Origin: Sedimentisphaerales bacterium
GTDB taxonomy: Bacteria; Planctomycetota; Phycisphaerae; Sedimentisphaerales; SM23-30
Length of the DNA: 9,410 bases
Reading direction: 5' to 3'
Assembly: GCA_016932145.1 (NCBI GenBank)
Contig: JAFGDI010000281.1
Location: forward strand, 1-9,410
In this document: positions 1 to 6,896 of the stretch, piece by piece
How the letters are laid out: every line of letters starts with the position of its first letter
How positions within the stretch are numbered: position 1 is the stretch's first letter
The notes under the pieces: generated by a model
Database searches by the model: none
What the model was told of the DNA's origin: nothing
Seen by the model: the letters and a program-made list of their open reading frames with translations, nothing else
Made by a program: the position numbers and the translations under genes

Positions 1-42
1 TAGTTCTGGTTAATAATCGTTATATTTACTTCAACTGCAACA

Positions 43-90
43 AATAGTCAGGCAAGATGCCTGACCTACTATTGGGCAACACGCCCTATA
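43..90 (-). repeat. Tandem pair of REP-like hairpins, degenerate
   Basis: Two small palindromes lie side by side. The first is a perfect 8-bp stem (47-54 with 58-65, loop AGA); an alternative pairing extends a 7-bp stem by AATAG/CTATT (43-47 with 69-73) around a 4-nt bulge. Read on the minus strand it is preceded by GTAG (69-66). The second is GGGC/GCCC (74-77 with 83-86), preceded on the minus strand by ATAG. A hairpin headed by a GTAG-like tetranucleotide is the known layout of REP sequences served by RAYT (TnpA-REP) transposases. Assignment as REP elements is inference; only this one copy is in view. No T-run follows on either strand, so a terminator is unlikely. Confidence 0.45.
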
Positions 91-214
91 TATCGATCTC
101 AGCAAGGCGATTATGTCGAATCTTAGAAAATAGCAATCGTTCACAATGTTTACATACAGGAAGGTTAACTGTGAGCGGTCATGCAAATAGTCATTATTAG
201 TTAACATAACAGAT

Positions 215-222
215 AAAGGTGA
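215..222 (+). promoter_or_regulatory. Ribosome binding site of the GH43 gene
   Basis: AAAGGTGA sits just before the ATG at 226 and supports that start, which opens directly into a signal peptide. I see no convincing -35/-10 pair upstream. Two GTTAAC hexamers at 164-169 and 200-205 might be operator halves, but nothing else supports this. Confidence 0.6.
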
Positions 223-225
223 ATT

Positions 226-1809
226 ATGAAAAAACATCAAATTCTTTTAGCATTACTACTGGTTATATTTGATTTTCAGGTCTATTCAGGATCTAATTGT
301 CTGGGTGCCGAAAACCCGGTTATATGCGCTGATGTTCCTGATGTAGCTGCAGTGCGAGTCCGGGACACTTACTACATGAGCAGTACGACAATGCATATGA
401 ATCCTGGCCTGCCTATAATGAGATCAAAAGATCTGATCAACTGGGAATTACTGGGCTATGCCTATGACAGGTTAACCGATAATGATGCTATGAGTCTGGA
501 AAAGGGACTCAATGCTTACAGTAGCGGTTCCTGGGCAAGCAGCATTCGTTATCATAATGACACATTCTATGTAACAACATTTTCTCATTTGACTGGCAAA
601 ACTTATATTTATAAAACTAAGGATATAGAAAAGTGCCAATGGGAAGAGATCTCATTTTCGCCGGCTCTTCACGACCACTCTTTATTTTTCGATGACGACG
701 GTCGCGTATATATGCTTTATGGTGCCGGCAATTTGCGTTTAGTAGAACTTGCCTCGGATTTATCAGGAATTAAAAAAGGTGGAATCGATCAGGTCATTAT
801 ACCCAATGCAAGTGCTGTTGCCGGTCCGGAGATCGGCCTGCAGGCAGAAGGTTCTCAGATGGCCAAAATAAACGGCAAATACTATGTCATGAATATTACC
901 TGGCCCAGAGGTGGTATGAGAACACAGATCGTTCATCGTGCCGATAAAATCACCGGCCCTTATGAAGGCAGGGTAGTGCTGCAAGACAAAGGGGTTGCCC
1001 AGGGTTGTTTAATCGATTCACCTTCAGGTCAATGGTATGCCTTATTATTCCAGGACAACGGTTCGGTTGGCAGAACTCCATTTGTGGTTCCGGTACAATG
1101 GCAGGAAGGATGGCCGGTTCATGGTATTAACGGTAAAGTACCTCTCCAGCTTGATGTTCCTGTGAATAATAAATCTCTGGCCGATACAAACATTGTTTCA
1201 TCAGATGATTTCACGCGTAGTAATGATAAATCTATGCCCCTGGCCTGGCAATGGAATCATAATCCGTTAAATACCCACTGGTCGCTTGATTCCAGAGAAG
1301 GATATTTGAGGATTACTACCAGCAGAGTTGACAAAAATGTTTTAGATGCCAGAAATATGCTTACACAACGCACTTTCGGGCCGGTATGTTCAGCAGATAT
1401 CAAAGTTGAAGTTGCCAATATGAAAGACGGAGACTGTGCCGGCTTGATCGCCCTGCAAAAAAAGTATGGATATGTTGCCATCCGGCGTGAAAACGACATA
1501 AAGAAAATCGTTATGGTAAGTGTTCAGGACGATAAGGCTACTGAGGTTGAAAGCGTTCCCTTAACCAATGATACTGCATATTTCAGGATAAGCTGCGATT
1601 TCAGAGACCGTAGCGACTTAGCATACTTTTACTATAGTACAGATGGTATAAACTGGAACCGGATTGGCTCTCAACTTAAAATGATATATTCTATGCCTCA
1701 TTTCATGGGATATCGTTTTGGATTGTTTAACTATGCTACAAAACAAGCAGGCGGCTTTGTTGATTTTGATCATTATCACATAAGCGATCAATTGACGGAA
1801 AATGACTGA
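226..1809 (+). CDS. Secreted GH43 family glycoside hydrolase (beta-xylosidase / arabinofuranosidase type)
   Basis: Probable exported enzyme that removes xylose or arabinose units from xylan-type polysaccharides. The 527-residue protein starts with a signal peptide (residues 1 to about 22-28: two lysines, a leucine-rich core, then a small-residue stretch). Residues about 30-310 form the five-bladed GH43 propeller. Likely catalytic residues are Asp39 in DVPDVAAVRV (base), Asp150 in HDHSLFFDDDG (pKa modulator) and Glu208 in LQAEGSQ (acid). Residues about 325-520 fit the beta-sandwich accessory domain of GH43_C2 type (SDDF, then WQWNHNP and GYLRI). The wording of the N-terminal half (STTMHMNPGLPIMRSKDL, VGRTPFVVPV) resembles GH43 subfamily 12, from memory only. 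Start at 226 is backed by AAAGGTGA. The next gene, a secreted double esterase 164 nt downstream, fits the same substrate. Exact sugar specificity cannot be read from the sequence. Confidence 0.9.
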   Translation: MKKHQILLALLLVIFDFQVYSGSNCLGAENPVICADVPDVAAVRVRDTYYMSSTTMHMNPGLPIMRSKDLINWELLGYAYDRLTDNDAMSLEKGLNAYSSGSWASSIRYHNDTFYVTTFSHLTGKTYIYKTKDIEKCQWEEISFSPALHDHSLFFDDDGRVYMLYGAGNLRLVELASDLSGIKKGGIDQVIIPNASAVAGPEIGLQAEGSQMAKINGKYYVMNITWPRGGMRTQIVHRADKITGPYEGRVVLQDKGVAQGCLIDSPSGQWYALLFQDNGSVGRTPFVVPVQWQEGWPVHGINGKVPLQLDVPVNNKSLADTNIVSSDDFTRSNDKSMPLAWQWNHNPLNTHWSLDSREGYLRITTSRVDKNVLDARNMLTQRTFGPVCSADIKVEVANMKDGDCAGLIALQKKYGYVAIRRENDIKKIVMVSVQDDKATEVESVPLTNDTAYFRISCDFRDRSDLAYFYYSTDGINWNRIGSQLKMIYSMPHFMGYRFGLFNYATKQAGGFVDFDHYHISDQLTEND

Positions 1810-1961
1810 GAGTAAACTATCGCAGTTTTGTCAGGCTCAAAAGTGAGAAATATATTGCAACTTTATTCACAAGGAACTGTTCTGGCCTTTGCGAAAATAG
1901 GGCACAGTCAAAGGTGCGAAAAGCACTGAGATGATCTGCCTGGACACTTATTAATATGATC

Positions 1962-1967
1962 AAGGAG
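1962..1967 (+). promoter_or_regulatory. Ribosome binding site that decides the esterase start
   Basis: AAGGAG lies 6 nt before the ATG at 1974 and 3 nt before the ATG at 1971, but downstream of the in-frame ATG at 1956. The 1956 codon is therefore very unlikely to be used, and 1974 is the best start. Confidence 0.75.
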
Positions 1968-1973
1968 ATTATG

Positions 1974-3656
1974 ATGTTAAATAGAAAAAACTTTTTGTCA
2001 CTACTATTATCAACCATTCTTACTGTCTGTTCAGCAGGGTATTCAGTAGCCAGCACTAAATCACCCGATTATGATATCCTGGTCAAAAAGGATATTGTCT
2101 ATCGAGAGGGAAATAGTAAAGCCTGGAAACTGGACATGGCTATGCCTGTTGATTCGGGAAGCGAGCAACGCCCGGCACTGGTTATTATTCATGGCGGAGG
2201 TTGGGCATCAGGTTCAAAATCGATTGATGTCTATCAAAATATGATGACAAACTATGCCCGCAAGGGATATGTAATTATTAGTGTCGGATACAGACTTACC
2301 GGAGAAACCCCATTTCCGGCTTGTATAGAGGACTGTAAATGTGCGGTTCGCTGGCTTCGGGCACATGCTCAAGAATATAGAATAGACCCAGAGAGGATAG
2401 GTGCTTATGGTCATTCGGCTGGCGCTCATCTCGCTCTTATGCTGGCAATGACAACTAAAGAAGATGGACTTGAAGGCGATGGCGGATGGGATGATTTTTC
2501 AAGCAGAGTTAATGTTGTTGCTGCCGGTTCACCTCCTACTGAGCTGGGGCGCAATATTCCCATGGCCAATGAACGCTGGTGGCCGATTGGTCATATTTCG
2601 GCTGATAACCCGCCTATGCTTCTGATCCAGGGTGGCAATGACAATATAGTCAGGCCGGTACTAACGGATTATTTCGTTGAAAAAATGAAAATAGCTGGTG
2701 CTGATATTGAATATCTGCAAGTTCCCGAAGCTGGTCATGGGCTTGCTTATGGTGAAAGACTTGATATTACCGATCCGGCTATTGAAAAATTCCTTAACAA
2801 ATATCTTAAGCCATCTGCACCAAAGACTATTGGCAATGTTGCTGAATTTTCTATTATAGAAGATGGCGGCACCGGTCCGTTCCCGGCGATAATGACGAGC
2901 GATAAAGCCATTGCCGGGCATACTATTTTCAGACCCAGAGATCTGGGCAGCTTCAGTAAAAGCAATCCCCTGCCTGTTATTGTGTGGGCTAATGGCGCTT
3001 GTGCCAATTCACCCTGGGAACATGTAAATTTTCTGTCAGAGATTGCATCTCACGGCTTTCTGGTCATTGCTACAGGTGTAATGCCGCCCAGTGCAGGGGG
3101 TAACAAGAAAACGAATTCATCGCAATTGCTAGAAGCCATTTCATGGTCTATTGCTCAAAATAGCCAGGAAGCGAGTGAATATTTTGGTAAAATCGCTGTG
3201 GATAAGATAGCTGCCAGTGGTATGTCATGTGGTGGACTTCAGACGCTTGAAATCGCCGCAGATCCCCGTTTGTCAACTATAGTAATCTACAATAGTGGTG
3301 TATTGCCAGATATAGCAACGGGTATGCCGGGAATGCCGAAAATGGTAAAAAGCGATCTGAAAAACATACATACACCGGTAATGTATGTTTTAGGCGGTGA
3401 AAAAGATATTGCCTATAATAACGGCATGGATGACTTTGAGCGAATTAACCATGTTCCCGCTTTTGTTGCAAACCTTAATGTCGGACATGGCGGAACTTTT
3501 GCCCAAAAACATGGTGGCGAGTTTGCTATAGTTGCTACAGCCTGGTACAAATGGCATCTGAAAGGTGATGCCGAAGCTGCCAAATTATTCACCGGAGATA
3601 ATTATGGTCTGTCTGAAATGCCGGGCTGGAAATCGCAGAAGAAAAATATGCCTTGA
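1974..3656 (+). CDS. Secreted double-domain alpha/beta-hydrolase esterase
   Basis: A probable exported carbohydrate esterase of 560 residues made of two different alpha/beta-hydrolase domains. A signal peptide covers about residues 1-27. Domain 1 (about 30-280) resembles the BD-FAE / acetyl-xylan esterase group: oxyanion motif HGGGWASG, nucleophile elbow GHSAGAH with Ser148, then Asp223 (GGNDN) and His255 (AGHG). Domain 2 (about 290-535) has its own elbow GMSCGG with Ser418, Asp478 (GGEKD) and His505 (VGHGG), and resembles bacterial and fungal lipase/chlorophyllase-like hydrolases. Both triads look complete. Residues are numbered from the ATG at 1974. The GH43 gene upstream suggests removal of acetyl or feruloyl groups from hemicellulose; this is inference. 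No lipoprotein signal is present, because LTVC lacks the small residue before Cys. A hairpin terminator follows four bases after the stop. Confidence 0.87.
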   Translation: MLNRKNFLSLLLSTILTVCSAGYSVASTKSPDYDILVKKDIVYREGNSKAWKLDMAMPVDSGSEQRPALVIIHGGGWASGSKSIDVYQNMMTNYARKGYVIISVGYRLTGETPFPACIEDCKCAVRWLRAHAQEYRIDPERIGAYGHSAGAHLALMLAMTTKEDGLEGDGGWDDFSSRVNVVAAGSPPTELGRNIPMANERWWPIGHISADNPPMLLIQGGNDNIVRPVLTDYFVEKMKIAGADIEYLQVPEAGHGLAYGERLDITDPAIEKFLNKYLKPSAPKTIGNVAEFSIIEDGGTGPFPAIMTSDKAIAGHTIFRPRDLGSFSKSNPLPVIVWANGACANSPWEHVNFLSEIASHGFLVIATGVMPPSAGGNKKTNSSQLLEAISWSIAQNSQEASEYFGKIAVDKIAASGMSCGGLQTLEIAADPRLSTIVIYNSGVLPDIATGMPGMPKMVKSDLKNIHTPVMYVLGGEKDIAYNNGMDDFERINHVPAFVANLNVGHGGTFAQKHGGEFAIVATAWYKWHLKGDAEAAKLFTGDNYGLSEMPGWKSQKKNMP

Positions 3657-3850
3657 AATACAGCCAATTTCCCGGCTGCCTTTTTCAATCGTCCACCTTA
3701 GGAACTGATAATCTTACTTTATGTGACTGTGAAAAGTTACCAAACATAATTGTGTTATTGGTTGTGGCGGTTCCATCAATTATGTTCGTGGTGTAATTAC
3801 TACTGGGGCATTGCGGTGCTGGCGGCTTATCACCTGGATGGGTTGAGATT
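3657..3850. other. Convergent intergenic gap
   Basis: Apart from the terminator at its left end I see nothing firm here. Some frames are open on both strands, for example a hydrophobic plus-strand frame ending at about 3796 and a start-less minus-strand frame. Neither has a ribosome site or a recognisable protein. Confidence 0.5.
3661..3685 (+). terminator. Rho-independent terminator after the esterase
   Basis: CAGCC (3661-3665) pairs with GGCTG (3674-3678) over an 8-nt loop, then CC and five T residues (3681-3685). The stem is short, at 5 bp, but G+C-rich and lies four bases past the esterase stop. It sits between convergent genes, where a terminator is expected. On the minus strand only TATTT follows the stem, so two-way action is weak at best. 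Confidence 0.5.
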
Positions 3851-5044
3851 TTACTTACCCATAAAATGGCTCATCAGTGTCTGGACCAGTTTGTCGTGAT
3901 AAAGCATTACGATAACAGTTGCCACAGACAGAAAAGGGCCATAGGGTATTTCATGTTGTCGGCGGGTTATCAGGCGTACTAAGGCCCAGCCCAGCCCGAC
4001 AAATGGCGCCAGGAAAAAGGCGATAAGCGGAATGTGCCAGCCAAGCACTGCACCTACTGCCCCCATAAGGTGAACATCGCCCAGTCCCATCGCTTCTTTA
4101 TTAAATAGTAGTGAGCCAAATATGCGGGTTGCCCAGACGGTAACAGCACCGATCAAATAACCATATACACTCCCTAATATTCCCATCAGCCAGTGGTGGT
4201 TATGGAGCATAGTTGCCCAGCGCAGGGTCAGTTCGCCCTCTGGTGCTGTCATAAACTTCATTACTCCCAATCCCAGCACTACCGGCAGGCATAAAAATGC
4301 CATTTCCTTTATCATTTCTGCTCTGGCATTAACTGCCGGCTCGGGGCTATGGAACGGCTTGCCTGCCTTTTCGGCTTCATACTTTGCCTGCTCCCATTGT
4401 TCTAGTTCCAGGAAACTGCGGCGGATAAGACCATACTTCAGCAGGAGCATAGAGCCCAGCAGGCCGATACTGCCGCCAATAGCCAGGGCCGCAGTTTCAG
4501 GGCCAACAGAAGGGGCAAGCTGCCAGAAATTATCTGGAATAATATTATTCAAAGCTAAAGCTCTGGTTTCAAAACCTGCCAGGGCCAGGCCGCAAACAGC
4601 AGCGAAATAACTTATGGAAAGTGGTATAATGAAAAAAACAGCATCGATCAGAGAACCGGCCAGCAGGCAGCTCAGCAGGATGATATGAGCTGCATATATG
4701 GACCAGCCACCTTGCTCAAAGGCGGGCATATCAGCTCTGATACCCTTAACGAAATACAGCCAGAATAGCCCGGCATACATAACGCCGGTCAGAAACTCAA
4801 AGAACGGATATTTAAATGAATACGGACATTTGCAATACCGACATTTACCGCCTAGATAGAACCAGGCCAGAATTGGTACATTGTCATACCAGGCGAGAGG
4901 GTGCTTACACGCCGGGCAATGGCTGCCAGGCTTTGACAGTGACATCTCACGCGGCATGCGCCATACCACAACATTAATAAAGCTGCCTATGCAGGCACCC
5001 AGCACAAACAAAAAAACCAGCCATACTATCGGAGGGATCGGCAT
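3851..5044 (-). CDS. pilD: Prepilin peptidase (A24 family, PilD/GspO), long form
   Basis: Inner-membrane aspartic protease that cuts type IV prepilins and type II secretion pseudopilins, and usually also methylates the new N-terminus. From the ATG at 5044 it has 397 residues. The N-terminal part has GSFINVVVWRMP (20-31) and a four-cysteine zinc-type cluster (Cys43, Cys46, Cys68, Cys71). Catalytic aspartates are Asp134 in GSLIDAVFFIIP and Asp323 in GLGD; IPYGPFL follows near 366. The two aspartates lie about 190 residues apart, far more than in the classical enzyme of about 290 residues. The extra stretch holds membrane segments and a charged loop (about 205-250). A TTG at 5068, right after the upstream stop, is an alternative start. 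The ATG is preferred despite a distant AAGGAAG (13 nt away). Its natural substrate type is seen in the partial gene at the right edge. Confidence 0.9.
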   Translation of the reverse strand: MPIPPIVWLVFLFVLGACIGSFINVVVWRMPREMSLSKPGSHCPACKHPLAWYDNVPILAWFYLGGKCRYCKCPYSFKYPFFEFLTGVMYAGLFWLYFVKGIRADMPAFEQGGWSIYAAHIILLSCLLAGSLIDAVFFIIPLSISYFAAVCGLALAGFETRALALNNIIPDNFWQLAPSVGPETAALAIGGSIGLLGSMLLLKYGLIRRSFLELEQWEQAKYEAEKAGKPFHSPEPAVNARAEMIKEMAFLCLPVVLGLGVMKFMTAPEGELTLRWATMLHNHHWLMGILGSVYGYLIGAVTVWATRIFGSLLFNKEAMGLGDVHLMGAVGAVLGWHIPLIAFFLAPFVGLGWALVRLITRRQHEIPYGPFLSVATVIVMLYHDKLVQTLMSHFMGK

Positions 5045-5068
5045 AAATATATCTTCGCTTCCTTGCAA

Positions 5069-6793
5069 TTAAAATGTAAGTTTCCAAATAGCGGTCGCCA
5101 GCTTTGCCATCTGCTCTTGTCTTGATTCGAGCTTGGCAGTATTCCACTGATGATAATGCACCGGAATGCTATTTGTTATCTGGAATCTCGATTGAGCATA
5201 AACATCCTTCTTCTGGCAATATAACTCATTACTCAAGTCACGATTTTCAGTAGCATCAAGTAAGGTCATATTACCCAGCCGATTAATAAGCTCTCTGGCC
5301 TCACGAGGATATTCCTCTGACTGCCCCTGATAATTTTGCGGCCAGATATGCTCTATGCTATAATTATCACTCTCGAAATCGTATTCATTACCTGAAAGCT
5401 GCTTTTCCAATTCCAGTAAAATATATCTGACCAGCTTTCTATTCTTACTATTGTAAGTGTCAAACGAAGCTCTGGCAAAAGCATCGCCGAATATCTTATC
5501 ATCGAGATACAACGGCTTGAGCATAACCAGTACCTCAGCAGCACTGGTAATCGTTCCTGCCGACAACCCCATAGCTATCTTATTATAAATCACTTCCTGC
5601 TCATGTGTCTGCCGATTGCAGATAACATTATAGCGGAACGAAATAACAGTTATGTACCTTAATATTTTATCAAAATCCTTGCGGTTATTAGCAAAGAGCA
5701 TGTTGAAAGCCGCTAAGAGCAGTGGTATGTGTTGTCCGATATTAAATTTAAGAATGGTTGTAAGATAAACCAACTCTTCTTTATCCCACTTAAACACGGC
5801 AGGATTTTGGATAGCAGAAAATACAACAGCATTTGAATCCATAGCTCTGACCAGTTCAAAAACTTCTAATTTATTACATATTTCCTTTTTAATGGTTTTG
5901 AATAAGTCGTTGGCACGAATCAGTTTATTTTTACTATTCCAATATGATCTGAGATATACTGGTAAACTCTCGGAACCCAGAGTAGAAACTACTTTCCCCC
6001 AGGTGTCTTCCAGTAATTCAAATTCTGAGATATGCGCTCCGTGTTTGTCAACAATGGAAAAGAGGTAGTTTTTGAGCAAGTCTGTCGTAGAGAGCCTTAC
6101 GCCTCGTGAATTAAGGGTTTCAAACACATTGTACGCGTTTAATTCATTTGTTACATTCATTACGGTGAAATGCAATTTATCTGTAACGCCTTCTTGGCCG
6201 TCTTTTGAGCCATCGATAAACAACATGAGGGCATGCCAATCATTACCAAACTTTGCCTCAAGTTGTGTATAAAACCAATCAAACGCCTGTCCAAGAAGTT
6301 CTTCAGAAGAGTTTTTTCTCGTGAGCGACATAAGTCGCAACGGAACAATGTTATTTTGATAATAATAATTATTGTGGCGATTAAGTTCAAGTTTCGGATA
6401 TTGTATCAATGTAGTTATGTCAATAAAGCCAATATAACTATTTCGCAACTGCTCCGCTCTTTTTTTATTGTTTTCCGAGTCGATACCAGCTTCAGCAATT
6501 CGATACAGGTTCTTTATGGCAGCAAGAACAAGTAATGTAATAGAGGTAATCCTCTGTTGGCCATCAATAATAGTAAATTTTTTATTCCCGGTTAATTGCA
6601 GTACGATATAACCCATGTAGTGACCAGACTCACCACCCTCATCAAGCATAGACAGAATATCCAGCCAGAGGTCTTCCAATTCATTAATTGTCCAGGAGTA
6701 ATCCCTTTGGAACTCAGGTATTTTATAGGAAATTCCATTACCCAGTAACTGCCTGAAATTTCTGTTTTCAATTTTCAGATCAAGATTTGCCAT
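5069..6793 (-). CDS. GmrSD-like DUF262-DUF1524 protein, probable nucleotide-dependent DNA nuclease
   Basis: Probable anti-phage restriction protein of 574 residues. The N-terminal DUF262 part (about 1-260) shows IPEFQRDYSW (25-34) and the hallmark IDGQQR (76-81), the DGQQR motif of the ParB/Srx-like fold linked to nucleotide hydrolysis. A mainly helical middle follows. The C-terminal DUF1524 part has SIEHIWPQN with His482 and RLGNMTLL with Asn508, a His-Me finger nuclease pattern. Both halves in one chain match the fused form of type IV GmrSD enzymes, which cut modified phage DNA; the target here is unknown. The start at 6793 is chosen because AAAGGG (6807-6802) is 8 nt away, against 2 nt for the ATG at 6799. 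The stop lies 24 nt before the pilD ATG, so the two are probably co-transcribed. The gene is visibly more A+T-rich than glyQS, suggesting acquisition. No partner or methylase gene is present. Confidence 0.87.
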   Translation of the reverse strand: MANLDLKIENRNFRQLLGNGISYKIPEFQRDYSWTINELEDLWLDILSMLDEGGESGHYMGYIVLQLTGNKKFTIIDGQQRITSITLLVLAAIKNLYRIAEAGIDSENNKKRAEQLRNSYIGFIDITTLIQYPKLELNRHNNYYYQNNIVPLRLMSLTRKNSSEELLGQAFDWFYTQLEAKFGNDWHALMLFIDGSKDGQEGVTDKLHFTVMNVTNELNAYNVFETLNSRGVRLSTTDLLKNYLFSIVDKHGAHISEFELLEDTWGKVVSTLGSESLPVYLRSYWNSKNKLIRANDLFKTIKKEICNKLEVFELVRAMDSNAVVFSAIQNPAVFKWDKEELVYLTTILKFNIGQHIPLLLAAFNMLFANNRKDFDKILRYITVISFRYNVICNRQTHEQEVIYNKIAMGLSAGTITSAAEVLVMLKPLYLDDKIFGDAFARASFDTYNSKNRKLVRYILLELEKQLSGNEYDFESDNYSIEHIWPQNYQGQSEEYPREARELINRLGNMTLLDATENRDLSNELYCQKKDVYAQSRFQITNSIPVHYHQWNTAKLESRQEQMAKLATAIWKLTF

Positions 6794-6801
6794 AGTCATT
6801 A

Positions 6802-6807
6802 CCCTTT
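6802..6807 (-). promoter_or_regulatory. Ribosome binding site of the GmrSD-like gene
   Basis: Read on the minus strand, AAAGGG stands 8 nt before the ATG at 6793 and only 2 nt before the ATG at 6799, so it favours the inner start. It lies just past the T-run of the glyQS hairpin, so read-through or a separate promoter is needed to transcribe this gene. Confidence 0.6.
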
Positions 6808-6813
6808 GTTCAG

Positions 6814-6887
6814 AAAAAGAAGTAAGGCCGCAAGGTAGCAGGAATGTTCTGATAACTTACTCCCTTGATGCCTTACAACCTTACTTC
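6814..6887 (-). terminator. Probable terminator or attenuator after glyQS
   Basis: On the minus strand GAAGTAAGG (6887-6879) pairs perfectly with CCTTACTTC (6827-6819) and is followed at once by TTTTT (6818-6814). The 51-nt loop is large, but an alternative inner fold (CCTTAC with GTAAGG, plus CCTT with AAGG) could compact it. The position, just after the glyQS stop at 6897 and before the next gene, fits a terminator with partial read-through. Confidence 0.5.
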
Positions 6888-6896
6888 ATTGCATTC

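Noticed and set aside
31..240. Minus-strand frame of 69 codons at the left end
   Set aside because: It runs through the REP-like hairpins and the GH43 ribosome site. I recognise no ribosome site or protein family.
1974..2060. Lipoprotein signal in the esterase (LTVC)
   Set aside because: The residue before the cysteine is valine, not a small residue, so an ordinary signal peptide is more likely.
2661..3007. Two overlapping minus-strand open frames inside the esterase gene
   Set aside because: They are shadows of the esterase coding strand and do not resemble known proteins.
3690..3850. Start-less minus-strand frame just past pilD and a hydrophobic plus-strand frame
   Set aside because: The minus frame has no start codon near its head and no known motif. 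The plus frame has no ribosome site. Both are probably chance or decayed sequence.
6072..6535. Plus-strand frames of 66 and 100 codons
   Set aside because: They are antisense to the GmrSD-like gene, low in complexity with runs of isoleucine, and lack ribosome sites.
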